From Bacillota bacterium (GTDB taxonomy: Bacteria > Bacillota > Clostridia > Christensenellales > Aristaeellaceae): a stretch of DNA of 64,000 nucleotides. The stretch lies in assembly GCA_023415715.1 (NCBI GenBank), contig JAEZJP010000263.1, positions 1-64,000 of the forward strand. The letters are read 5' to 3'. Both the position numbers and the translations under genes were made by a program. Below the pieces are notes generated by a model. It was not told the DNA's origin. It searched no databases and saw only the letters and a program-made list of their open reading frames with translations. This document shows positions 15,827 through 24,011 of the stretch, piece by piece; within the stretch, counting starts at the first letter, position 1; every line of letters starts with the position of its first letter.

Positions 15827-16993
15827 CTATTTTTTAAGGAGCTGCGCGTAACGCTTCATCACACCGGGCACGTCGATTCCCTGGGGACAAAGCTTTGCGC
15901 ACGCGCCGCAGCCAAGGCAAGCCGAGGGCAGCTCTTCCTTCTTCATGGCGCCAAGCGTAAAGAGCATGTTGCCGGAAGCTTCATTGCTTGCCTCGTTGTA
16001 CATGGAAATCAGCTTGGGTATGTTAAGGCCCTTGGGGCACCCTTCGCAGCAGTAACGGCAGGCGGTGCAGGGGACAAGGCGGATCATATCCGATACGGCT
16101 TTGAACAAAAGCCCGTTTTCCGCTTCGGAAAGCGGATCGGATTTTAAAAACAGCGTCACGTTTTCCTGAATCTGCTCCATGGTGGTCATGCCGCTTAATA
16201 CAACCTGCACGTTATCAAGGGACTGCAAAAATCGGAACGCCCAGGACGCAATGGAAGATTGCGGGCGGACCTTTTTCAGCATTTCGTTTGCCTCATTGGA
16301 GAGGGAAGCCAGCCGCCCGCCCCTTACGGGCTCCATGACGATGACGGGAATACCATGGGAAGTGACGACTTCGTATTTCCGTTTGGCATCCTGCAAAACC
16401 CAGTCCATGTAATTGAGCTGCAGTTGCACGAATTCAAAGCAGTCAAAATCATACAGGAAATGGTCAATGGTTTCCGCGCGTCCGTGGGCTGAAAAGCCCA
16501 GGTGGCGTATCCGCCCCGCTTTTTTCTGCTCAAGCAGGTACTCCACCACGCGTATGTCATGATCCGTGTAAAAGCCATAGGATGTTTCGGATACGTTGTG
16601 CAGCAGGTAAAAATCAAAATATTCCACGCCGCACTTTTTCAGCTGCTCCTCAAAGATATCGGCGATGGAGCGGATGGTTTCACCGGCAAGATAACCTACC
16701 GGTACGATCTTCCCATCCTTGGCCTGCATCATATGCCCCGGCATTTTGGAGGCAAGGTACCATGTATCCCGCGGGTATTGACTGAGCACCTTGCCCACGA
16801 ATGTTTCGGAGGCGCCGCCATGGTAGCGGTAGGCCGTATCGTAATAATTCACCCCGTGTTCATAGGCGTACTCAATGATCTGCCGCGCTTTTTCTTCGTC
16901 AATGACTTCCCGCTGGCCGTTTACGGTTGGCAGGCGCATGTTGCCCATGCCCAGGGTAGATAAGGAAAGCTCCTGAAACGGCTTGTAAATCAT
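15827..16993 (-). CDS. Aldo/keto reductase with C-terminal ferredoxin domain
   Basis: A 388-residue cytoplasmic oxidoreductase. The N-terminal TIM barrel has the AKR features DTAYRYHGG and LASKMPG, LGFSAHG and SIASWAFRFL. The C-terminal part carries two cysteine clusters, CTACRYCCEGCPKG and CLGCGACAKLCPQG, each suited to a [4Fe-4S] centre, a fusion common in anaerobes. I prefer the ATG at 16993, with GGGAAG about 10 bases upstream, over the in-frame ATG at 17047 that lies inside the flavodoxin gene and has no ribosome site. It follows the flavodoxin gene by 23 bp and should share the MerR-type promoter. Substrate unknown. Confidence 0.85.
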   Translation of the reverse strand: MIYKPFQELSLSTLGMGNMRLPTVNGQREVIDEEKARQIIEYAYEHGVNYYDTAYRYHGGASETFVGKVLSQYPRDTWYLASKMPGHMMQAKDGKIVPVGYLAGETIRSIADIFEEQLKKCGVEYFDFYLLHNVSETSYGFYTDHDIRVVEYLLEQKKAGRIRHLGFSAHGRAETIDHFLYDFDCFEFVQLQLNYMDWVLQDAKRKYEVVTSHGIPVIVMEPVRGGRLASLSNEANEMLKKVRPQSSIASWAFRFLQSLDNVQVVLSGMTTMEQIQENVTLFLKSDPLSEAENGLLFKAVSDMIRLVPCTACRYCCEGCPKGLNIPKLISMYNEASNEASGNMLFTLGAMKKEELPSACLGCGACAKLCPQGIDVPGVMKRYAQLLKK

Positions 16994-17016
16994 ATACAAT
17001 TTCTTCCCATCTGTAT

Positions 17017-17553
17017 TTATTGGATCAGGCCGTTCTTTTTCAGCCATTTTTCGATTTCAGGCTTTGCGCTGCCTATGCTGCCGCCGCGGATGGCAAGCCC
17101 CTCCCGCACATCCGCCTTGGGGCAGAGTTTTACTATTTCCTGTACGCTTCGGCCTAGCCCGCTCCCTTCATGGGTGCAGAAGGGAAGGATGGTTTTGCCG
17201 CCCAAATCATGCTGTTCAAGAAACGTGTACACAGCCATCGGCATCGTTCCCCACCAGTTGGGATACCCCAGGAGGACCGTTTCATACCCGGGCATATCCT
17301 GCACGCGCATCAATAGCTCAGGCCTTGCGCCTTTGCGCAGTTCCTCCTGCGCCACTCTCGTAGCCTGCTCATAATCCATGGGATAATCGTTAACGGTACG
17401 GATGCGGAAGGTATCGCAGGTCAGGATGGCGCGGATCATCTCCGCCACCGTTTGTGTATTGCCGATGAGCAGATTCACGATCCTGCCATTCACATAGTTG
17501 GCACCTTCCCTGGAGAAATAGGCTGCCAGGTTCTTTGCCGGCTGAGGACGCAT
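17017..17553 (-). CDS. Flavodoxin
   Basis: A 178-residue protein of the long-chain flavodoxin_4 type. Segments are GNTQTVAEMI near residue 35 (FMN phosphate loop in modified form), VLLGYPNWWGTMPMAVYTFLEQ, and KTILPFCTHEGSGLGRS, all characteristic. The ATG at 17553 has a strong GGGGGAGG site at about 17561-17568; a longer frame reaching 17640 has none. It is the first gene after a MerR-type promoter and is followed by a ferredoxin-containing aldo/keto reductase, so it probably supplies or takes electrons in the same stress or aldehyde response. Confidence 0.85.
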   Translation of the reverse strand: MRPQPAKNLAAYFSREGANYVNGRIVNLLIGNTQTVAEMIRAILTCDTFRIRTVNDYPMDYEQATRVAQEELRKGARPELLMRVQDMPGYETVLLGYPNWWGTMPMAVYTFLEQHDLGGKTILPFCTHEGSGLGRSVQEIVKLCPKADVREGLAIRGGSIGSAKPEIEKWLKKNGLIQ

Positions 17554-17630
17554 ATAATTACCTCCCCCATGAAGGAAATGTTCCTGATGCGTTATAACGG
17601 AAGGCATACAAAAAGGAACCCCACCGCACC

Positions 17631-17661
17631 AGCATAACACTTGGAGTTCACTTCAAGTCAA
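17631..17661 (-). promoter_or_regulatory. MerR-family-type promoter with 19-bp spacer and dyad operator
   Basis: On the minus strand TTGACT (17661-17656) and TATGCT (17636-17631) are separated by 19 bp, two more than normal. The spacer and edges form the dyad ACTTGAAGTGAACTCCAAGT (17658-17639), close to the CTTGAAGTTAACTTCAAG-like operator of NmlR/AdhR-type MerR regulators. Long spacers of this kind need DNA untwisting by an activated MerR protein. No merR gene is in the window. Confidence 0.7.
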
Positions 17662-17676
17662 GCGTATTTGATATTT

Positions 17677-18582
17677 TTATAAGAGCAGGTCTATTAAAAT
17701 CCCTGACGCCAGCGCAAAAACGATGACATATGTAAGGTACAGCAAAAACCGTTTCAGGCCCAATATGATTTTCACTGCGCCCAGGTTGGTGATTTTTGTG
17801 GCTGGGCCGGTGAGCATGAACGCTGCCGCAGCGCCCATACTCATGCCGTCCAGCAGCCATTGCTGCAAAAGCGGGATCGTTCCGCCGCCGCAAACGTACA
17901 GCGGCACACCGATGGTTGCCGCCATGAGTACGCCAAAGCCCCGCTGGTTGCCAAACAGGTTAACAAATGCCTCCTCGGGCACATAGCGCTGGAAGACCGC
18001 TGAAAGAAGCACACCAAGCAGAAAGTAAACCCCCGTGGCCCTAAGGTTTCTCCCAATGTTCTTGAGAAGACGCCACAGCATGTTCGGGTCGGTATCGCGG
18101 CTTGACGATTCGCCAAAGCCCTTGAAATCAAAGAAAGGCTTGTCCCTGTAGAAGAAATGGACGCACACCCCTGCCGTGATTCCGCACAGCATGCAGGATA
18201 CAAAGCGGATCACCAGCGCTTTTGCGCCCAGCGCCGCGCTGTAAAAAAGAAGCTGCGGGTTTAAAAGCATGGAGCTCATCATGAAAGCGGCCAGCCAGTC
18301 GTGGCGCATCCCTTTTTCCGAAAAGGAGGCAGCCAGCGGGATGGTGCCGTACATGCAAAGCGGGGAGGCGATGCCGATAAGGCTTGCCGGGATCACGCCG
18401 AAGATACCCAGCTTTTTCCCCTGCAACCGAAGAAAGAGCGCGTGTATGCGCCCTTTCCCGAACACGGAGATGACGGAACCCAGCAGGATCCCCAGCGCCC
18501 AGTAGGGAAAAATCTGCTCAAGCTGAACGCTGAAGTAAAACCACAGGTAGATTCCTTCCCTGCGAAGGATATCAATCATCAA
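17677..18582 (-). CDS. Permease of the ArsP/YraQ (PF03773-type) family
   Basis: A 301-residue integral membrane protein with about eight hydrophobic segments arranged as two similar halves: IASPLCMYGTIPLAASF in the first and VPLYVCGGGTIPLLQQW in the second. This duplicated 'PxC...GTIPL' pattern is that of the YraQ/ArsP permeases, although the classical CSCGV of arsenic exporters is replaced by CMYGT. The start overlaps the end of the DUF362 gene by 11 bp, so the two are coupled. The transported species is unknown; the lost cysteine argues against a straightforward arsenical exporter. Confidence 0.65.
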   Translation of the reverse strand: MMIDILRREGIYLWFYFSVQLEQIFPYWALGILLGSVISVFGKGRIHALFLRLQGKKLGIFGVIPASLIGIASPLCMYGTIPLAASFSEKGMRHDWLAAFMMSSMLLNPQLLFYSAALGAKALVIRFVSCMLCGITAGVCVHFFYRDKPFFDFKGFGESSSRDTDPNMLWRLLKNIGRNLRATGVYFLLGVLLSAVFQRYVPEEAFVNLFGNQRGFGVLMAATIGVPLYVCGGGTIPLLQQWLLDGMSMGAAAAFMLTGPATKITNLGAVKIILGLKRFLLYLTYVIVFALASGILIDLLL

Positions 18583-19558
18583 TATTCACCAGCGTGTAAG
18601 TTTTGCTGCCAAGGCCTATCTGCTCACCGTAATCCAGCGTATGCACCCCGTTGCGGGACTCGATGCGCTGTATCACCGACTTCCCGTCCTCCGCCGCGTA
18701 GACAAGGTCCACACAGGCCTGATCCAGTGCCACGGGGTCCAGGGAGGCCAGAATGCCGATGTCGTGCATATCGGGCGCTTTGGGCCGTGGGTTGCAGTCG
18801 CAATCGATGGAGATGTTGTTCATCACGCTGATGTACAGGATATTGCCGCCCATGTCATCCGCCACGGCTTTGGCGGCTTCCGCCATGGACTCAAGAAAGT
18901 CGTCCTGTACGCCGCCCCACATGCTCTTGCTGTTTTTCCCGGCGGTATGGATCAGGCATTTGCCCTCCTTGGAGGCGATGCCTATGGACATGTTCTTGAT
19001 CGCACCGCCAAAGCCGCCCATTTCATGGCCCTTGAAGTGGGACAGGATCACATAGAAATCATAGTTTTCAAAGTGGCTGCCCACCACGTCTTCCTTCAGG
19101 TGCTTCCCGCCCTCGATGGGCAGATTCACCGTTCCATCCGCGTCCATGATATCCACAGGGGCAACGGCGGTGAAGCCATGGTCTTGTGCAGCCTGCAAAT
19201 GCATGGCCGTGCTTGCGCGCCGGCCGCCATAGGCTGTGTTGCAGTCCACAAAGGTGCCGTTTACGGATAGAACGAAATCCTTAATCAGATCGGGGGAAAG
19301 GAAGTATTCACCGCCCGGCTCACCCATGTGGACCTTGATGGCCACTTTTCCGGTGGCTTCGCGATTTAACGCCTTATACACGGCCATGAGTCCGGCGGGG
19401 CTGATGTCTTTTGTCATGTAAACGGTTGAGCCGCCGGCTGCATCTCCCGCCAGGGCGGCGGGAAACCCGATGAGACTGAAAACTAGGAGGAAAGCCAGAA
19501 GAAAAGCGGAAAGCTTTCCTTTGTTATTAAGGGGAAAACGTGCGGACGCCTGCTTCAT
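18572..19558 (-). CDS. Secreted DUF362-domain protein
   Basis: A 328-residue protein with a long N-terminal signal sequence (hydrophobic about 15-36, ending in AALAG). The rest is DUF362: KVAIKVHMGEPGGEYFLSPDLI, DCNTAYGGRR, LSHFKGHEMGGFGGAIKNMSIG and LDPVALDQACVDLVY. Most DUF362 proteins are cytoplasmic and carry a ferredoxin domain; this one is exported and has none. It precedes and overlaps the permease gene, so the pair may act together on something outside the membrane. Function of the domain is not established. Confidence 0.8.
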   Translation of the reverse strand: MKQASARFPLNNKGKLSAFLLAFLLVFSLIGFPAALAGDAAGGSTVYMTKDISPAGLMAVYKALNREATGKVAIKVHMGEPGGEYFLSPDLIKDFVLSVNGTFVDCNTAYGGRRASTAMHLQAAQDHGFTAVAPVDIMDADGTVNLPIEGGKHLKEDVVGSHFENYDFYVILSHFKGHEMGGFGGAIKNMSIGIASKEGKCLIHTAGKNSKSMWGGVQDDFLESMAEAAKAVADDMGGNILYISVMNNISIDCDCNPRPKAPDMHDIGILASLDPVALDQACVDLVYAAEDGKSVIQRIESRNGVHTLDYGEQIGLGSKTYTLVNIDD

Positions 19559-19613
19559 TTGTATGCCCCCTTTATGTTCCAGTGGTTGTAATTTTTGGTT
19601 AATCAGACTATAT

Positions 19614-19637
19614 CATATCAGGTATATACCCTGTCAA
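19614..19637 (-). promoter_or_regulatory. Promoter and palindrome ahead of the DUF362 gene
   Basis: TTGACA (19637-19632) is followed at 17 bp by GATATA (TATAGT and TATGAT offer alternative -10 boxes). The perfect palindrome GGTATATACC (19621-19630) sits between the two boxes, where a repressor would block polymerase. Confidence 0.5.
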
Positions 19638-19718
19638 GAGATATTTCCATCTAATACATATTCTGCTCATTTTGCATACTTTTCGCCACTTGTCTGCCGG
19701 GAAAATGGGGTTTGAAAG

Positions 19719-21215
19719 CTATGCGGAGCATGTAGGCGGAAGGTTCCTTCCACGCTTTATCATAAGCAGAGCTTTGATAAGGCCGGTTGATGCCAGCAGC
19801 ACCGCAGCCGTGAGCGGGGGCAGCGATGTTTCCAGGCCGGCAGCAAGGAAATAAGGCCAGGTGTTGTCAAAATAGATGGGCAGCCCGATGAGTATCATCA
19901 ACGGAAGCAGTACATCAATAAGCGCGAAGGAAATAACGGCCAGCCTCCTTCGGCCTCCGCCCTTGTTCAGGCTCTTTAGGAAATGCGATGCCCAAACAAG
20001 CCTGATAAGGGGCAACAGCATCGCTGCCGCCAGGAGAAGAAGGCTGCGTGAAAGGCCGGGATGCGTTATCCTTTGGGGAGATGGAACCTTGCCCGTGTTC
20101 AATATGGAAGCGATCTGGTTGCCAATGTTCTGGGCCGTGATTTCCGGAACGGCGGAGACATTACGGCAGTTTAAAAGCACCACAATGGCACGCCTCTCCA
20201 CGTTATTGATCAAAAGCACCGAGGTATAGCCGCTGGACGCCCCCGCATGGCCGTGGTAGCCGTTGCCAGGAACCTTGCCGCTTTCAATTCCCCAGTAGGC
20301 GTTATACCGCCTGTCCGCATTGGTGGGGGCCGGGAAGGGGGGGGAAAGCTCAGGCAGCTCATTATCCGGGATAATGGACCGGCCGTCTTTGTAGCCGTTG
20401 TTCAAAAACAGCGCGGCGTAGGCGGTAAGGTCCCGGGCGCTTAAGTATTGAAAGCCCGCGGGTACCTGGGCAGTGGGCACGGGCTCGTAATTGGGTAAAG
20501 CAATGCCGTATGCAACATAATGACCTTGGGCCAGGGTGGCGTTCCCCGCCTCCGCGCGGGATGGGTAGCTGTTTTTCATTTGAAGCGGCTCAAAAACATG
20601 CTTTTGCAGGTAATCGGAATAGCTCATGCCTGATACCTTTTCCACTACCAGCCCCAGAATGATGAAATTGAGGTTACAGTACTCCTCCGTAGTGCCTGCG
20701 GGCCGGTCAGGCATCACGTAGCGCATAATCCTTACGGCCTGCTCAATGGTATACTTGTTGTTATAGCTCCAGGCCATGCCGCCGGCGGAGGTTGAAAGCC
20801 CGCTGCGGTGATAGATCAGGTCGATGATCCTGATCTGCGCCGCCGTCTCTTTATCGGCCAGGGTAAACCAGGGGATATAGGTTTGTACCGGCGCTTCGTA
20901 ATCTATTTTTCCTTGGTTGGCAAGCTGGCGTATGCAAAGGGCTGTGAGGGATTTGCCCACCGAACCCACCTCAAAGGGTGTGTCGGGCGTTACCGGCGCG
21001 CCGCTGCCGTCTAAGGTACCGTAGCCTTTGAGACAGGTAATACTGCCATCCTCCATAATGCCAAGGGCCAGGCCTGGAATCTGTCCCAGTTCCATTTGCG
21101 AGAGTACGAACTCATCGATGGCTTTTTGCCGGTCCTGTGCCTTGGGAGCGGCAGAGGCCATGACGGCGGGGGCCATAAGCACGGTCAGCAGGAGCAGGGA
21201 AAACAACTTTTTCAT
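19719..21215 (-). CDS. Class C beta-lactamase-family serine hydrolase with C-terminal membrane segments
   Basis: A 498-residue exported protein: signal peptide 1-21, then a penicillin-binding/beta-lactamase fold with the nucleophile in SxxK (Ser85-Val-Gly-Lys88), the Y-x-N motif as YCN in EEYCNLNF, and HAG in HGHAGASSGY near the expected third motif. After about residue 390 come three or four hydrophobic segments that place the tail in the membrane. Such proteins are usually peptidases or esterases that trim cell-wall peptides or D-amino-acid compounds, rather than resistance enzymes. It is monocistronic and divergent from the cysteine-rich gene. Confidence 0.85.
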   Translation of the reverse strand: MKKLFSLLLLTVLMAPAVMASAAPKAQDRQKAIDEFVLSQMELGQIPGLALGIMEDGSITCLKGYGTLDGSGAPVTPDTPFEVGSVGKSLTALCIRQLANQGKIDYEAPVQTYIPWFTLADKETAAQIRIIDLIYHRSGLSTSAGGMAWSYNNKYTIEQAVRIMRYVMPDRPAGTTEEYCNLNFIILGLVVEKVSGMSYSDYLQKHVFEPLQMKNSYPSRAEAGNATLAQGHYVAYGIALPNYEPVPTAQVPAGFQYLSARDLTAYAALFLNNGYKDGRSIIPDNELPELSPPFPAPTNADRRYNAYWGIESGKVPGNGYHGHAGASSGYTSVLLINNVERRAIVVLLNCRNVSAVPEITAQNIGNQIASILNTGKVPSPQRITHPGLSRSLLLLAAAMLLPLIRLVWASHFLKSLNKGGGRRRLAVISFALIDVLLPLMILIGLPIYFDNTWPYFLAAGLETSLPPLTAAVLLASTGLIKALLMIKRGRNLPPTCSA

Positions 21216-21502
21216 AGCGGCCTCTTTATGATTTAATGGACATATCGAAACTTAGGTGTATTCGCCGGGAGGGCGGGGAATTCCTGTGCAAAATTCATGC
21301 AGGGAATCATGCGGATATGGATTTTTCCTGTATAAATGCTGCCTTCACCAACACAAGCCCCGAATAGCTTGATATGGCGTTTATGATGGGGGGTGGTGCA
21401 TAAACCAAGTTGCTGCTGCTTGTGGGAACCCTGAAACACCACAACTATTGCATGGACATATACTTAAAACGGGCCCTATTTTTGCTTATGGAGGAAACCG
21501 TA

Positions 21503-21769
21503 ATGGATGAGTATTATAATAGCTATTACTATTCCTGGGTCCAAAGTCAATGGCCACGTCAAAATCAATGTATGGATCGGGACATGAAATGCCGTGAAGA
21601 GCGCTGCGAATGCTGTGAAGAGCGCTGTGAATGCTGCGAAGAGTGCTGTGAAGAATGCTGTGACGAGCGCTGTGAGCGCGAATGCGACCACCCCTGGGAG
21701 TGGCCTTGGGAATCTTGCTTTGAGGTCCCTTGCCAATGCTGGTGCTGGGAGCCTTGTTTTTGCTGGTAG
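21503..21769 (+). CDS. Extremely cysteine-rich 88-residue protein
   Basis: The ATG at 21503 follows GGAGG at 21490-21494. The protein has three zones: a Tyr-rich head (MDEYYNSYYYSWVQSQW), a charged middle of repeated E-E-R-C-E-C-C units, and a tail of alternating Cys, Trp and Pro ending CWCWEPCFCW. I count 20 cysteines in 88 residues and no signal peptide. The middle is encoded by 21-bp tandem repeats (21594-21614 and 21615-21635, plus a decayed third). A terminator follows at once, so it is a single-gene transcript. I do not recognise a family; a spore-coat, metal-binding or peptide-precursor role is possible. A chance frame is unlikely given the ribosome site and terminator. Confidence 0.65.
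   Translation: MDEYYNSYYYSWVQSQWPRQNQCMDRDMKCREERCECCEERCECCEECCEECCDERCERECDHPWEWPWESCFEVPCQCWCWEPCFCW
21594..21657 (+). repeat. 21-bp tandem repeat inside the cysteine-rich gene
   Basis: GTGAAGAGCGCTGCGAATGCT (shown here in two parts: GTGAAGAGCG, CTGCGAATGCT) occurs at 21594-21614, again with one change at 21615-21635, then in diverged form from 21636. Each unit codes for a C-C-E-E-R-C-E block. Confidence 0.75.
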
Positions 21770-21820
21770 CGACCGTTTGAAATATGCCAAGAACATTTGA
21801 ATAGTACAAAAGATTTATGG

Positions 21821-21860
21821 AGGCGGATAGCTTTGCTATATAAGGCTGTCCGCCTTTTTA
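21821..21860 (+). terminator. Intrinsic terminator of the cysteine-rich gene
   Basis: A 14-bp stem, AGGCGGATAGCTTT (21821-21834) with its complement at 21842-21855 through two G-U pairs, followed by a T-run. Confidence 0.8.
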
Positions 21861-21862
21861 AG

Positions 21863-22109
21863 TGTCTTGACAGGAACAGGCAGGGGAATGAACCATGTAT
21901 TGCACGAATAAGCGGATGTATCCAATAGAGGGACAGGTATGCCAGCGGAACAAGAAATTGGCAGGCAAAACGCCGCAATTCATGCCAGCTATTGGGCATA
22001 ACAAAGGTGGTAACAATTCCAAACAGTATCAGGGGAACCATCGGCAGGCATAATGCGTTTCATTGTACATGGGTCAATATTTTTATGAACAATGTAACTG
22101 AGGTGCTCC
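21863..22109. other. Intergenic region before the L,D-transpeptidase gene
   Basis: I find no gene or convincing promoter here. Only the ribosome site GAGGTG just before 22110 is clear. Confidence 0.5.
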
Positions 22110-23792
22110 ATGAAAAGATTTGCTGTATGGATGCTGATAGGTGTACTGCTGCTGGGTATGGTCTACGCTCTGGCCGAAGGCGGCACGGTGGCTGCTCAGG
22201 CTCCGGCCGGGCCGCAAGCGCTTTTGATGGGTGACAGCGGGGAAGAAGTCACCCGTTTGCAAAAGCGGCTGACGGAACTGTATTATTTTAGCGGTGATGC
22301 CGACGGCTTTTTCAAGGAAAGCACGCGCGACGCTGTGCGGGATTTCCAAAGCGATTTCGGTATGGATGTAAACGGAATTGCCGATCCCAAAACCCAGTCC
22401 GCACTGTATAACGCAAAGTTCCGCCCCTATGAAAAGGGCGATTCTGGCGAGGGTGTAAAGGCTATTCAAAATAGTCTTACGGAACTTGGCTATTATGATG
22501 GGAAAATCAGCGGCAACTATCTGGACGGATCCTTCTACGCCATATCGGACTTCCAAAGGAAGAACGGTCTTGAAGTAACCGGCAAGGCGGATGTGAAGAC
22601 CCAGGAACTTCTGTTTGACGCCATCCGGGCTCTTTCCAAAACAGCGACTGCGCCCATTCAAACGCCGTCTCCTGCCATAACCGTAACCCCTGCGCCTACG
22701 CCCACCCCTACGCCTGCTGGATCGGCAACCCCCGCCCCAGAGAATATTGCGTATACAAAAAAGCTGCAAAAAGGTTCCAAGGGCGAAAGCGTGCAGCTTT
22801 TGCAGGCGAAGCTTTTTGAGCTTGGGTATTACATGGATGAAATTACCGGAACCTATTCAAGTGAGACAAAGGAAGCCGTAATCGCCTTCCAGCAGACCAA
22901 CGGCCTTCCGGCTGACGGCATAACCGGTGAGAAGACATGGAACATGGTATTCAACAACCAGGAAACGCTGGAGGCCGGCGCCACGCCAAGGCCCACCCCG
23001 GTTCCTACGCCTGTTCCGTACGCCATCACTGTGGACGTGGCCAACCAGGTCGTTACGGCTTACGGGCTGGATGAAAACAATCAATATACGAAAATCGTAC
23101 GGCAAATGATCTGCTCCACCGGCACCTATGCAACACCGAGCAGCATAGGCAGCTGGAAGCTGGGCTCCGGCCGTTCCCGCTTTCCGTTGTTCCCCAAATT
23201 CAACGTCTATGTGCAGTACTGGACGCCCATTGCAAACGGCATGGGGTTCCATTCCGTGATCTACAACACGAAAAACACCATGGATCTGGCGGTGGGCTCC
23301 TACAGTCAATTGGGAAGGCGGGCGTCCCACGGCTGTATCCGCTTATTGGTTGACGACGCCAAGTGGATCTATGAAAACGCGGGCAAGGGTACCGTGGTGA
23401 CTGTTACGGGCAAACTGCCTTCCGACCCGGAACTTACCCAATCCCTGAAACCGGCGCCCCTGAATTGGAAGAACATGCTGCCCAAATCCACCCCGGCGCC
23501 TACCGCGCCACCCGTGTATGACGGTAAGCAACAGCCGCCCCAGCCCTTCCGCACCCTGAGCAAGGGTGACAAGGGGGCGGATGTGTACTGGCTGCAAATG
23601 AAGCTGAAAGAAATGGGCTACTATTTGGGCACCGTCACCGGCGGCTATTACGGCGGCACGCAAAAGGCCGTGAAAGCTTATCAAAAGGACTACGGCCTCA
23701 CGTCGGACGGCGCTGCGGGCATCAAGACGCAGAACCTGCTGTATGCGGATGTACTGCCTTCGAAAACCCCGGAAGTCACGCCTGTGCCATAA
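22110..23792 (+). CDS. L,D-transpeptidase with four peptidoglycan-binding modules
   Basis: A 560-residue exported cell-wall enzyme. Signal peptide 1-22; PG_binding_1 modules at about 35-95, 108-165 and 210-270 (each with a 'G-x-x-V-x-x-L-Q-x-x-L' start and 'DG-x-x-G-x-x-T' core); a Pro/Thr-rich linker between the second and third; the YkuD catalytic domain at about 290-430 with SHGCIRL, His407 and the nucleophile Cys409; another Pro/Ala linker; and a fourth PG_binding_1 module at about 490-550. It would form or exchange 3-3 peptide cross-links in peptidoglycan. The catalytic domain lying between binding modules is unusual compared with the common one-sided arrangement. Confidence 0.93.
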   Translation: MKRFAVWMLIGVLLLGMVYALAEGGTVAAQAPAGPQALLMGDSGEEVTRLQKRLTELYYFSGDADGFFKESTRDAVRDFQSDFGMDVNGIADPKTQSALYNAKFRPYEKGDSGEGVKAIQNSLTELGYYDGKISGNYLDGSFYAISDFQRKNGLEVTGKADVKTQELLFDAIRALSKTATAPIQTPSPAITVTPAPTPTPTPAGSATPAPENIAYTKKLQKGSKGESVQLLQAKLFELGYYMDEITGTYSSETKEAVIAFQQTNGLPADGITGEKTWNMVFNNQETLEAGATPRPTPVPTPVPYAITVDVANQVVTAYGLDENNQYTKIVRQMICSTGTYATPSSIGSWKLGSGRSRFPLFPKFNVYVQYWTPIANGMGFHSVIYNTKNTMDLAVGSYSQLGRRASHGCIRLLVDDAKWIYENAGKGTVVTVTGKLPSDPELTQSLKPAPLNWKNMLPKSTPAPTAPPVYDGKQQPPQPFRTLSKGDKGADVYWLQMKLKEMGYYLGTVTGGYYGGTQKAVKAYQKDYGLTSDGAAGIKTQNLLYADVLPSKTPEVTPVP

Positions 23793-23882
23793 CAGCCCTG
23801 AAGCTGTTATTGAAGAACGTAAAAGCCCCACGTGAACGGAGAAGTTCGAAAACTCTCATGTAAATAAAAACCTATATGATGA

Positions 23883-23926
23883 AAAGCACCTCCTGTCGGG
23901 AATGAAGGCAGGAGGTGCTTTATTTA
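23883..23926 (+). terminator. Intrinsic terminator after the L,D-transpeptidase gene
   Basis: Perfect 13-bp arms AAAGCACCTCCTG (23883-23895) and complement (23909-23921), followed by a short T/A-rich tail. Confidence 0.85.
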
Positions 23927-24011
23927 TCAAGATGACGCTATTGAATCTGGACCATTCGGTCATGTAAGCGCTATAATGTATGCAGCAAAATCATGTACGG
24001 AGGATGTTTAT

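Noticed and set aside
17677..18582. Naming the permease arsP
   Set aside because: The cysteine motif expected for arsenical export is altered and no ars genes are nearby.
21594..21657. CRISPR-like tandem units
   Set aside because: The units abut without unique spacers and are in frame within a coding sequence.
21565..22041. Minus-strand frame with Ser/His/Gln repeats
   Set aside because: The repeats are the reverse reading of the 21-bp tandem units of the cysteine-rich gene; no ribosome site.
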